Shown in pieces: positions 1 through 7,913 of a DNA stretch of 23,124 nucleotides. The stretch is from Chara braunii. Taxonomy: Eukaryota > Streptophyta > Charophyceae > Charales > Characeae. A model generated the notes under the pieces. The model worked only from the letters and a program-made list of their open reading frames with translations, searched no databases and had not been told where the DNA came from. A program made the position numbers and the translations under genes. The DNA is taken from NCBI GenBank assembly GCA_003427395.1, contig BFEA01000189.1, positions 1,299,471-1,322,594 on the forward strand. Direction: 5' to 3'. Within the stretch, counting starts at the first letter, position 1; each line of letters begins with the position of its first letter.

Positions 1-15
1 TCCTCCCTCCTCCAC

Positions 16-42
16 CAATCAATCAATCAATCAGTCAACCAG

Positions 43-79
<37 letters not shown>

Positions 80-92
80 TAATCAATCAATT

Positions 93-144
<52 letters not shown>
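16..144. repeat. (CAAT)n microsatellite
   Basis: Near-perfect tetranucleotide CAAT/TCAA repeat with a few single-base variants (CAGT, CAAC, TTAAT). A T-rich tract with scattered C follows to about 172. Simple-sequence DNA with no coding content. Confidence 0.95.
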
Positions 145-228
145 TTTTTTTTTCTTTTTTTTCTTTTTTTTTTACACACCAAAAACCACCCCCCAGAAAA
201 TAAATTCTTAAAACTTTTGTTTGTTCAA

Positions 229-300
229 CGGGGTGGGGGCGGGGTTCCGGAACCCCAATCCGCAACCCCCTTCCCCAACGGGGCCCAACCCCCTCTCCCC
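229..300. other. G-run/C-run block, possible G-quadruplex or i-motif
   Basis: On the plus strand GGGG, GGGGG and GGGG lie within 15 bases. They are followed by clustered C-runs (CCCC, CCCCC, CCCC, CCCCC, CCCC) that are G-runs on the minus strand. The arrangement fits the loose G-quadruplex pattern on the minus strand. A quadruplex role is inferred from composition only. Confidence 0.35.
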
Positions 301-379
301 TCGCCCACGGCGGGCCGCCGAAGACCGCGGCCGCTGCAGCCGCGGGGGATTCATAGGTCGAGAGTTGAATGGTAGATGC

Positions 380-530
380 CATCATCGTGAGCGTTGTTGC
401 GGCTGTTGATGTGATTGTCTCTGTAGCAGATGTCATGGTCATAGGCGCCGTTGATATCGTTGATGTTGTTGATGTGATTATTGCTGTTGCAGATGTCATC
501 GTCGTGAGCACCGTTGCGGTTGTTGAAGCG
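380..530 (-). repeat. 63-bp minisatellite encoding a Thr/Ser-rich repeat
   Basis: The word TGTTGATGTGATT occurs at 404 and again at 467, with similar surrounding sequence, giving a period of 63 bp (21 codons). Translated on the minus strand it gives Thr/Ser/Ala-rich text. A period divisible by three is compatible with a low-complexity protein domain, perhaps the tail of the minus-strand ORF at 628-1158, but that ORF ends in a stop and this frame differs, so a link would require a frameshift or splice. Confidence 0.5.
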
Positions 531-627
531 TTTGTTGCTTTGTAGATATCATTATCTTATCCGCTGCCGGTGGTGATGAAGTTGTCGTCACTGTTTTGTG
601 AGTCATTGATGGAACGCCTGTCGATAT

Positions 628-1158
628 TTAGCCACTTACAGCATTTGTGTCTGATGACGTCGCCCCTGGTGTAGTTGCCGTTATCGTTGTTGTTGACTCG
701 AACTCGGCAGAATAAGTGATGACAGGATTGGGGACACCAGCTTGCAGCTGAGCTTTGGTCGTCAGCCTCGCCTTCAGCTCATCGTAGTAATCTACGCCCT
801 GGTCGAAAGTCATGTTACAACTGTTTATCAGAGTCTGAGCCCGCTGCCAATCAACAAAAGCCTCTAGTGCTGGATCCGTCTCGATCTGCCAGAGGATAGT
901 TGAAAGTTGTTGGTACTTGTCTTCCAGCCATGTGACCGGGGTAGACCCCCCCCAATCCACCACCGGCCAGGCCTGGACAATGGAGGACAAGACTCCGACA
1001 ATCTGTTGCATATGCTGTTGTGTATCTTCCAGCTCAGACAGCCATGCATCTGCCTGGCGTTGGAGATCCTCTGGTGAAGCCATCTCCTGTAGAACCGCCA
1101 CATGTGTTAATCCCTGCGCAAGGATGCCTTCTGCACGCTGACCTCGAGATGCCGCCAT
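628..1158 (-). CDS. Hypothetical protein, helical with Thr-rich tail (possibly Gag-like)
   Basis: Minus-strand reading frame of about 176 codons from the first ATG (1158-1156) to TAA at 630-628. The open frame continues upstream to about 1233 without an ATG, so this may be an exon or a 5'-truncated remnant. The middle of the protein is rich in Gln, Glu, Leu and Trp with regular hydrophobic spacing (for example MASPEDLQRQADAWLSELED), suggesting amphipathic helices or a coiled coil. The C-terminus turns Thr/Ser-rich and may continue into the downstream Thr-rich minisatellite after a frame change. Composition looks more protein-like than the neighbouring random frames. I recognise no family. A retrotransposon Gag N-terminal region is a guess based on its helical, tail-rich character and the repeat-rich setting. 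Confidence 0.4.
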   Translation of the reverse strand: MAASRGQRAEGILAQGLTHVAVLQEMASPEDLQRQADAWLSELEDTQQHMQQIVGVLSSIVQAWPVVDWGGSTPVTWLEDKYQQLSTILWQIETDPALEAFVDWQRAQTLINSCNMTFDQGVDYYDELKARLTTKAQLQAGVPNPVITYSAEFESTTTITATTPGATSSDTNAVSG

Positions 1159-1467
1159 TTCGCGCACACCTCCAGTGGCACCTGCCCCATCAGTCAATCC
1201 CAGTCGACCCAATGCTGATTGACCTCCTAGCAAACTTCCGTGGTGACATCAACGCCTTCAGACTTCCTCGGTAACTCCGAAGCGTTGGGTAACTTGGGTC
1301 TAGGGTTTCGCAACCCACATGTGGCACTCTTGATGCCAACCAGCTGAGATAGTTGGCTTGCTCCCCAGGTTCTGTATTGGTTGGGTCTTTGGCCATTACT
1401 GGTGTGCTTGTGTGTGTGTGTGGGTTGTGCTGGTGTGTTGGGAGAGTGATGGCAGTAGACACCTATG
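1159..1467. other. Unassigned DNA with short (GT)n
   Basis: No gene seen. A short GT-rich run lies near 1408-1423. On the minus strand around 1343-1327 there is a stretch (TGGCATCAAGAGTGCC) that vaguely resembles a degenerate initiator-Met primer-binding site; I do not call it. Confidence 0.4.
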
Positions 1468-1586
1468 AACAGCCATTTCGTCAAAACGGACATATTATAT
1501 TTTTTGAACGAAATCAAAACTGACTTTTTTTGCCAAAATCCGGTTGGAATTTTTTGCTCCCCCTGGTCTATGGTTGAGACCAGATA

Positions 1587-1628
<42 letters not shown>

Positions 1629-1777
1629 TCTGGTCTCAACCACAGACCAGGGGGGTCCGGCGTTTTGGGAACGCCGGACCCCTAGGAGCAAAAAATTCCG
1701 ACCGGATTTTGGCAAAAAAAGTCAGTTTTGATTTCGTTCAAAAAATACAATATGTCCGTTTTGACGAAATGGCTGTT
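1468..1777. repeat. Foldback element: inverted arms around 38-A tract
   Basis: The left arm (1468-1587) and right arm (1626-1777) are inverted complements from AACAGCCATTTCG/CGAAATGGCTGTT inward to GAGACCAGATAC/GTATCTGGTCTC, separated by an uninterrupted A38 tract (1588-1625). The arms differ by about three transitions, so this is not a single folded read. The right arm is 32 nt longer because it contains an extra GC-rich hairpin (1652-1682). Interpretation: an old foldback or MITE-like element, or an inverted insertion at a retroelement tail. No TSD was found. Confidence 0.8.
1652..1682. repeat. Perfect 13-bp GC-rich hairpin in right arm
   Basis: GGGGTCCGGCGTT (1652-1664), loop TTGGG, AACGCCGGACCCC (1670-1682). 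It is absent from the left arm of the foldback and recurs at 6169-6199 in the duplicated block, where it sits at the very start of that copy. Confidence 0.85.
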
Positions 1778-2037
1778 TATGTTACTCTATGGGGGCGGGT
1801 GAAGTAGATGGGAGGCGCAGCTACTGGCAAAATGCTCGGTCTTTTCGGTAGCCGGCCTCCCCCACAGACGGCCCCACCCTACACCCTGATCACCCGGTAC
1901 TAGGGCGGGGGGCAACGTGCATCCCCTTAATTCTGAGAGGTAGCTATGCTCGCAGGGGTTCCCCTGTATACGCTTACGAGTAGTGGAAGGCAGGTAGTGA
2001 GAGGTGAAAGGGAATAGGAAAAGGAACCTGTGTTCCT

Positions 2038-2096
2038 CTCGAGCGAGTTAGCTCGAGGACGGGCCGGAGTAGGCCTAGATTAGATTAGATTAGATT
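2038..2096 (+). repeat. Stem-loop plus (TAGAT)n, LINE/SINE-like 3' tail
   Basis: CTCGAGC (2038-2044), loop GAGTTA, GCTCGAG (2051-2057), then a short spacer and about four tandem TAGAT pentamers (2076-2096). A terminal hairpin followed by short tandem repeats is how several LINE/SINE families end, where the reverse transcriptase recognises the stem-loop. No associated ORF is visible upstream, so the assignment rests on the tail alone. It recurs at 6555-6613. Confidence 0.4.
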
Positions 2097-2828
2097 CCCC
2101 TCCCTATAACCCAGACCCCCCTCAACCCAAGCCTTCTGTCCCCACTACCCTCCCTATCCCCTTCATCTCATCTCACCACCACTGCACTCCCTCTTAACCC
2201 CTCTGTGCGCCCCCCCCCTCTCCCCCTGTAGTTCTGATAGTAAGCTTGAAGTAGATAGAGTAATAGGTAACAGGATGCCCTCCTCACACTGGACAGGGCC
2301 CAGCTTCGCAATTCATCAGAAGTACACCGTGCTTAGGACAGCTTTGCCTGATCCGGAGTACATGAAACATAGACTCGTTTTCAGCCCTTAGGCCTTAGCG
2401 TAGATCTCAGACTAGGCAAGAGCGAAACAGGCTGATGCTGCCGGGATCACTCCGGGTTGAATTGTGAGGTCCCCGGCCTCGTCAAGACTAAGCAAGAGTG
2501 AATTTCGCAAAAAATAAAAAAAATTGAGTGAAGAATGTAGCTTTAGTTAAAAAAAAAAGAAACGAAAGGATTCCCAACCTCAGGCGTGTCTGTGAGGAAG
2601 CTCCCAGGAATCTTGCCCAGTCCCTGGGACGCCAGCATTGGTACCGTCAGGAGAACGAGCGGCCCTAACCAGTTGTTGTGGAAGGGAGTATATGCCTCCT
2701 GTAGTTCTTCTTGCGTCCATCCCGAGCACGTGTGGTGCTGCGACTGGTTGCTCCCAGCTCTGAGGGTGCAGGCCCCCCAGCCGTGGTGGTTCTGGCGTCC
2801 ATTCTGACCGGTGGGCCCATCTAGGAAG

Positions 2829-2847
2829 TATATATATATATATATAT
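2829..2847. repeat. (TA)n microsatellite, left flank of hammerhead unit
   Basis: Pure alternating TA adjoining the 117-bp unit. Matching AT tracts lie at 2965-2989 and 3195-3217, suggesting the units were inserted into, or carry, AT microsatellites. Confidence 0.9.
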
Positions 2848-2964
2848 CGTCAAATAGAACTGCCCGGTAAACCGTAGGCAGAGAGGGAGAAGAGGACAAC
2901 AAACGAGGGGCTGTGACAAACTGTTTCGTCGGAGTTTCACCGACTCATCAGGAGGCTGAACCCT
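2848..2964 (-). mobile_element. 117-bp hammerhead-derived unit, minus orientation
   Basis: Read on the minus strand, this is the same 117-bp sequence as 3078-3194, with two substitutions noted. It begins AGGGTTCAGCC directly against an (AT)n tract. It keeps the catalytic CTGATGA (2951-2945), stem II and GAA but lacks the 5' strand of stem III and the first base of stem I, so it cannot form a complete hammerhead. Its start lies within 1-2 nt of the predicted self-cleavage position of the intact copy. That is the boundary expected if a ribozyme-cleaved RNA was reverse transcribed and inserted. Likely an inverted terminal unit (pseudo-LTR) of a Penelope-like or similar ribozyme-bearing retroelement. 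Family assignment is inference. Confidence 0.7.
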
Positions 2965-3066
2965 ATATATATATATATATATATATATAGAGTGGGTGAG
3001 TGATAGTCTACTTTGATTTTGGTTAAGGTGGATTATCACTTACAGTGTAATCAGTGAGGGGATTCT

Positions 3067-3126
3067 GCAGACTGTTGAGGGTTCAGCCTCCTGATGAGTC
3101 GGTGAAACTCCGACGAAACAGTTTGT
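3067..3126 (+). ncRNA. Type III hammerhead ribozyme (self-cleaving)
   Basis: All conserved parts are present in order. Stem III 5' strand ACTGT (3071-3075) pairs with ACAGT (3118-3122) and extends four more pairs, including G-U wobbles, to 3067/3126. The unpaired H17 is T3076. Stem I is GAGG (3077-3080), loop GTTCAG, CCTC (3087-3090). The catalytic box is CTGATGA (3091-3097). Stem II is GTCGG (3098-3102), loop TGAAACT, CCGAC (3110-3114). GAA (3115-3117) is followed by A15.1 at 3118. Predicted cleavage is between 3076 and 3077. Stem III is the open helix, hence type III. The core matches the established hammerhead consensus; activity is inferred. Hammerheads are known in Penelope-like elements, retrozymes and other eukaryotic repeats. 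Confidence 0.92.
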
Positions 3127-3194
3127 CACAGCCCCTCATTTGTTGTCCTCTTCTCCCTCTCTGCCTACGGTTTACCGGGCAGTTCTGTTTGACG
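3078..3194 (+). mobile_element. 117-bp hammerhead-derived unit, plus orientation
   Basis: Runs from just after the ribozyme cleavage site to TTTGACG, where an (AT)n tract (3195-3217) begins. It is the inverted partner of 2848-2964. Unlike its partner it keeps 88 bp of non-AT sequence upstream (2990-3077), including the 5' half of the ribozyme. That spacer contains an imperfect inverted repeat (AGTGATAGTCTAC / GTGGATTATCACT). The whole 2829-3217 interval looks like a minimal element with inverted terminal units and no protein-coding capacity. Confidence 0.7.
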
Positions 3195-3217
3195 ATATAT
3201 ATATATAGATATATATT

Positions 3218-3501
3218 TTGGATTTAATATTATCAGGTCGTTTTCCGCAACTGTGCCTGGGGCAAGGTCCCACTAGCACACTAGAAAAGAGGATGTGTTC
3301 TTTGCAGAGATGCAGAACAGCCGGTGGATTGCGATTCTCAGCTCCTCTTGGCAAACAAATATGCTAGATCCATGTGCTGAATCCAATCCCCTTTGCTAGA
3401 CTATGTGGGACCTCGCCCCTGGTATGGTACTTCGGAAAATCGCCTGGTAGCTCCGGACACTGGGATCTGCTTTTTCTTGCCCGTCAACTTGCGACGGCGT
3501 C
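3218..3501. other. Unassigned DNA
   Basis: No gene, hairpin or repeat family that I can support. Confidence 0.4.
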
Positions 3502-3579
3502 CCACTCCTGTGTTGGAGAGAGAGGAGGCCTATGGACTTTGCCACTCCTGTGTTGGAGAGAGAGGAGGCCTATGGACTT
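3502..3579. repeat. Two-copy tandem repeat, period 40
   Basis: A 38-nt unit beginning CCACTCCTGTGTTGGAGAGA occurs at 3502-3539 and 3542-3579. I saw no mismatch between the copies. The period is not a multiple of three, so the reading frame shifts between copies, arguing against coding function. Confidence 0.9.
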
Positions 3580-4723
3580 AGTCAAAAAGCTAAGAACAAC
3601 TACCGGTAGCAGCCGCGTGCCAGGAGCATAATTGCTTATTGAAGCCCATTAGCATTGCCAGCTGTGAAAGATGCCACCTTGAAGATCGTACTTGTGTGTC
3701 TGCTTTCCTCTTCATGGATTCGAGGATTCGACTCTTGTGTGCAAATAGATCAAACTTGGACTCCAGTCTTCTCTTTATTTTCTCCCATCCTAATACAGGA
3801 AAAGGTACGAAGCTCAAAAAAGAAACAAAAAAGAAAAAGATTAAAAAAAAAGCATTTAAAGATAGATTACTATTTGCTCTTCTGCCAGTATGATTCGCCC
3901 GCCTTCACCGATTGATTGCCTCGTTCAGAACGACCTTTTCAACAGTGAGCAGTAAGCACCAATTTGGCCCATCGGCTAGTGGATGTGTTGTCTTCTCAGG
4001 GTGATTTGCCAGCAGCCGGAGCAGGATGAAACCTGCTGCAGGATGAAACCCCAAAAAATGAAGAAGAAAACAAAAAGGAAAGCTTGAGTTACGAGCCAAT
4101 CGCTTGTCAGCCGCCAAGCTCATGGATCTGGTCCATCTGGATGGCGGACACTTAATTGGCTCGCATTGGAGCTCTCGCATCCTGCTTCCAGCTCTATTCC
4201 CCTGCCAGTGGATACAACACACCCTCATTATGATGAGCTTATCAGAGAGCAAAGACAGATTGGATGCATTCAGAATTTCAGAGTGATCACCGTGTGAGTT
4301 GAGTTGCAAGCAAGTCTTAGAGTCATGGTGAGATCTTAAGGTCGAACCTCTGGCGCCTGCCGGGAGAAAATAGAAGAAAAGAAGATAGAGCCGGTCACGC
4401 AATTGAAGACCTTAGAGGCTTAGAGCTAGTGAGCCCTCTTTGGTGTCAGTAGTGCACGATATGGCGTGCAGCATGCGTCGTCACTGTTCTTTAACGTAGT
4501 CAGTGGAACGCAGCGGCTGCCCTGCCTCCGCACGCTCGCGGGGGCCCATTCCCGACCCCACCCCATCTGGCCAATCTAGGGGCGAAATATGACAGGCGTT
4601 CATGACACATTTCGCCGCTCTTCTGACTGACGAGAATCACGGCCGCGAGGTCAGACTATCTACTGTCAAACATCATTGGTGCGAGATTGGTGTGGGAGAA
4701 ATCGCTATCCCCGCACGCTAGGG
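3580..4723. other. Unassigned DNA, no gene seen
   Basis: Frames of up to 165 codons exist but none has recognisable motifs, and both strands show comparable open frames. Short direct repeat GCAGGATGAAACC near 4022-4048. A-rich tracts lie near 3815-3855 and 4050-4080. Confidence 0.4.
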
Positions 4724-4808
4724 ACGGACAGACAGACAGAGAAGCAGTCAGACAGAAGGCAAGCGCACGAACGAACGAGATCGGACCAGCCACCCAGCCA
4801 TCCACACA

Positions 4809-4885
<77 letters not shown>

Positions 4886-5080
4886 GCGAAAAGAGGAGGA
4901 GATCGCGCGACACGCGAGGACTGTGGATAAGGTGTGGACGGAAGTTCGTGTTCGTGTGTTGGCGTTGGCGATGCCAGTGCATGCATGTTTGTGTGTGTCT
5001 ACGCACACGAGAAATAGAGATAGAGAGATAGAGAGATCGATACATATATACATATATACATATATATTAATATACATATT

Positions 5081-5123
<43 letters not shown>
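4724..5123. repeat. Compound microsatellites: (GACA)n, (CA)12, (GA)28, AT-rich, (GA)n
   Basis: GACA-type repeats at 4727-4741, (CA)12 at 4803-4826 running straight into (GA)n at 4827-4883, AT/ACAT-rich 5041-5081, and (GA)n at 5082-5123. The translated ER/SL repeats in this interval come only from the dinucleotides. Confidence 0.95.
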
Positions 5124-5124
<1 letters not shown>

Positions 5125-5294
5125 ACGTTACTTCGTCAATGTTGCCTTTGTAGCAGCAGGACAGCTCAGGACAGGATGACCTTTTAGGCTAATAGAGACG
5201 TGTCTGGAGTCTGGACTAACCTGTCTGGACGATGCTTCTTCTGGAAGCAGTGGGTAGGGACCGTAGGGCACGCCCACCATGTTGGACTATTCCT

Positions 5295-5295
<1 letters not shown>

Positions 5296-5360
<65 letters not shown>
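5296..5360. repeat. (CT)n microsatellite
   Basis: Uninterrupted CT dinucleotide tract of 65 nt. Confidence 0.95.
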
Positions 5361-5362
<2 letters not shown>

Positions 5363-6113
5363 GTTGGGGCCTCGACTTAAGACTCGGTCTATGTCTATCC
5401 TGCCAGCCGATAATCTTACGGTGGGTGCTACGTCTTGATCCCTATGCTTTAGATTCACCTTCCGATCTGTCCAGCGCAGCCGTCAACATGGCCCATCGGG
5501 ATCTGGAGTCTGGACCCTTTCGGTTTTCACGGCGAGCCTCATGATGCTCTCTGCTACTGACACATCGGAATCTAGGAATGGCAATCCTGTGCATGGAATT
5601 CCTGAACAGGGATTTTCTGTTTCCTCTCTCCTTTCGTTTATTTGCCCTTACTTGGAGGCTTCACCGTGGTAAAAAAAAACAGAGGTTCTCGTTGCGGTGA
5701 TTGCTGAGCACTGCCTACTGGCAAACGCGGCTACTCGCCGTCAAAATGCGTCATGTCCAAGAGGACAAAGGAAAAATGGAAAAATGGAAAAATGGAAAAA
5801 CAGAAAGAAAGGCTGACTCCAGCTGGCCTGAGCTACTACGGTGTCAGTTGAATTGTCACTGACAGAAAAATTGAAAATGCGTTTCTTTGTCAGAATAGAA
5901 GACTCGGTAGACTATTGGTTAACTTGTGCAGTAAGTCTATGCAATTTGTGCACCGGCTATGATTACCCACAGCTGTCTGCCTACGGACAGCGACCGGTCC
6001 GAGCGCCGCGTTGGCCAGCGTCCCCACCAGCCAAAGAGACAAACGAAAAGAGGAAAAAGAAACTGACATCAATGTCAACTATCTTTGGTTGCCATCCGGA
6101 CTCCAATATCCAC
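5361..6113. other. Unassigned DNA with GGAAAAAT octamer array
   Basis: No gene seen. Three copies of GGAAAAAT and one of GGAAAAAC lie at about 5770-5801. Open frames that run to the right end terminate in translated adapter sequence (see 6114-6151) and are not real. Confidence 0.45.
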
Positions 6114-6151
6114 CTGTCTCTTATACACATCTAGATGTGTATAAGAGACAG
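6114..6151. other. Nextera mate-pair junction adapter (sequencing artefact)
   Basis: CTGTCTCTTATACACATCT (6114-6132) followed immediately by AGATGTGTATAAGAGACAG (6133-6151): two Tn5 mosaic ends back to back, which is exactly the junction adapter left at the circularisation point of Nextera mate-pair libraries. Translated across it, one frame gives the familiar contaminant peptide SYTHLDVYKRQ. This is library-derived, not genomic, and it means sequence on its two sides need not be contiguous in the genome. Confidence 0.97.
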
Positions 6152-6166
6152 AGACTAGATGCATCT

Positions 6167-7425
6167 GGGGGGTCCGGCGTTTTGGGAACGCCGGACCCCT
6201 AGGAGCAAAAAATTCCGACCGGATTTTGGCAAAAAAAGTCAGTTTTGATTTCGTTCAAAAAATACAATATGTCCGTTTTGACGAAATGGCTGTTTATGTT
6301 ACTCTATGGGGGCGGGTGAAGTAGATGGGAGGCGCAGCTACTGGCAAAATGCTCGGTCTTTTCGGTAGCCGGCCTCCCCCACAGACGGCCCCACCCTACA
6401 CCCTGATCACCCGGTACTAGGGCGGGGGGCAACGTGCATCCCCTTAATTCTGAGAGGTAGCTATGCTCGCAGGGGTTCCCCTGTATACGCTTACGAGTAG
6501 TGGAAGGCAGGTAGTGAGAGGTGAAAGGGAATAGGAAAAGGAACCTGTGTTCCTCTCGAGCGAGTTAGCTCGAGGACGGGCCGGAGTAGGCCTAGATTAG
6601 ATTAGATTAGATTCCCCTCCCTATAACCCAGACCCCCCTCAACCCAAGCCTTCTGTCCCCACTACCCTCCCTATCCCCTTCATCTCATCTCACCACCACT
6701 GCACTCCCTCTTAACCCCTCTGTGCGCCCCCCCCCTCTCCCCCTGTAGTTCTGATAGTAAGCTTGAAGTAGATAGAGTAATAGGTAACAGGATGCCCTCC
6801 TCACACTGGACAGGGCCCAGCTTCGCAATTCATCAGAAGTACACCGTGCTTAGGACAGCTTTGCCTGATCCGGAGTACATGAAACATAGACTCGTTTTCA
6901 GCCCTTAGGCCTTAGCGTAGATCTCAGACTAGGCAAGAGCGAAACAGGCTGATGCTGCCGGGATCACTCCGGGTTGAATTGTGAGGTCCCCGGCCTCGTC
7001 AAGACTAAGCAAGAGTGAATTTCGCAAAAAATAAAAAAAATTGAGTGAAGAATGTAGCTTTAGTTAAAAAAAAAAGAAACGAAAGGATTCCCAACCTCAG
7101 GCGTGTCTGTGAGGAAGCTCCCAGGAATCTTGCCCAGTCCCTGGGACGCCAGCATTGGTACCGTCAGGAGAACGAGCGGCCCTAACCAGTTGTTGTGGAA
7201 GGGAGTATATGCCTCCTGTAGTTCTTCTTGCGTCCATCCCGAGCACGTGTGGTGCTGCGACTGGTTGCTCCCAGCTCTGAGGGTGCAGGCCCCCCAGCCG
7301 TGGTGGTTCTGGCGTCCATTCTGACCGGTGGGCCCATCTAGGAAGTATATATATATATATATATCGTCAAATAGAACTGCCCGGTAAACCGTAGGCAGAG
7401 AGGGAGAAGAGGACAACAAACGAGG
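6167..7425. repeat. 1,259-bp block, copy 2 (probable assembly artefact)
   Basis: Indistinguishable by eye from 1650-2908. It starts 16 bp after the mate-pair junction adapter, exactly at the GC-rich hairpin, and ends at a lone N (7426), after which a CT-rich sequence begins. The most economical explanation is that an assembler or gap-filler pulled in adapter-containing mate-pair reads from the first locus. A true recent duplication cannot be excluded from sequence alone. All features inside it (tail at 6555-6613, the start of the hammerhead unit at 7365-7425) should not be counted twice. Confidence 0.85.
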
Positions 7426-7426
7426 N
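7426..7426. other. Single N, assembly join
   Basis: Ambiguous base exactly where identity with the first block stops. It interrupts the second copy of the hammerhead unit before the ribozyme core. Confidence 0.95.
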
Positions 7427-7432
7427 GGTGCG

Positions 7433-7516
7433 TCTCTCTCTCTCTCTCTGTGTGTGTCTCTGTGTGTGCGTGCGTGTGTCTCGTCAACAAAGCGCTGCGA
7501 GTGATTCGATAGAGAT

Positions 7517-7562
<46 letters not shown>

Positions 7563-7588
7563 CTTTCCCCTCGTTCTCGCATAGAAAT

Positions 7589-7637
<49 letters not shown>
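7433..7637. repeat. Three (CT)n tracts with duplicated spacer
   Basis: (TC)n 7433-7449 grading into TG/CG repeats to about 7483, (CT)n 7518-7561, and (CT)n 7590-7637. The second and third tracts are each preceded by near-identical words (ATAGAGATG, ATAGAAATG) 72 bp apart, so the array arose partly by duplication of a larger unit. Confidence 0.9.
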
Positions 7638-7640
<3 letters not shown>

Positions 7641-7870
7641 GTGCGAACTGTCAATATCTATTTGTCTGTACGTTTCATCGTCGGAAACTTGTCTGTTCAT
7701 TCGTCACTGCTGCTCCGACTGACTGTTCTCACAGACACAGTGCCAGGGTGAGTTTAATTCCGTGTACGTGAGTGGCCGATCTACCTCGGTGGGTATTCAG
7801 GAGTTCCACCCCCTTCCCTTTTCCCTGCGGTTTATTTCTTTTACTGTTCCCGAGCAATGATAGTCAAAAT
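7638..7870. other. Unassigned DNA
   Basis: No gene or repeat recognised. Confidence 0.4.
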
Positions 7871-7913
7871 AGTTGCGTTCGAAAAAAAAAAAAAAAAAAA
7901 AAAGTTGCGTTCG
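7871..7913 (+). mobile_element. Poly(A) insertion flanked by 11-bp direct repeat
   Basis: AGTTGCGTTCG (7871-7881), then 21 A (7882-7902), then AGTTGCGTTCG again (7903-7913). This is the expected footprint of target-primed reverse transcription that copied only a poly(A) tail: target-site duplication, A-tract, duplicate. Alternative: slippage or an assembly duplication around a homopolymer. Confidence 0.6.

Larger units (their letters stand above)
1650..2908. repeat. 1,259-bp block, copy 1 of a duplication
   Basis: The sequence corresponds to 6167-7425 at a constant offset of 4517; I saw no mismatch or indel on visual comparison. It holds the right foldback arm, a LINE/SINE-like hairpin plus pentamer tail, roughly 700 bp of unassigned sequence, an (AT)n tract and the first part of the inverted hammerhead unit. 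This copy is continuous with unique flanks on both sides, so it is the more trustworthy one. Confidence 0.9.

Noticed and set aside
1327-1343. Possible second tRNA primer-binding site on the minus strand
   Set aside because: Needs an insertion and substitutions relative to TGGTATCAGAGC, and no LTR end lies next to it.
2314-2326. Minus-strand CTGATGA near 2316
   Set aside because: No stem II and no correctly placed GAAA.
2543-2902. 119-codon minus-strand ORF, repeated at 7060-7419
   Set aside because: It starts inside the hammerhead-derived unit, crosses an (AT)n microsatellite (giving YIYIYIY) and ends in poly-A/T. The second occurrence is only the duplicated block. No family motif.
3905-4402. 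165-codon minus-strand ORF
   Set aside because: No recognisable motif, irregular composition, opposite-strand ORFs of similar quality; likely chance.
4656-5153. Overlapping ORFs rich in RE, SL and VC repeats
   Set aside because: They are direct translations of GA, CT and CA microsatellites on both strands.
6011-6202. ORFs running through 6114-6151
   Set aside because: Part of the translation is sequencing adapter, so the frames are chimeric.
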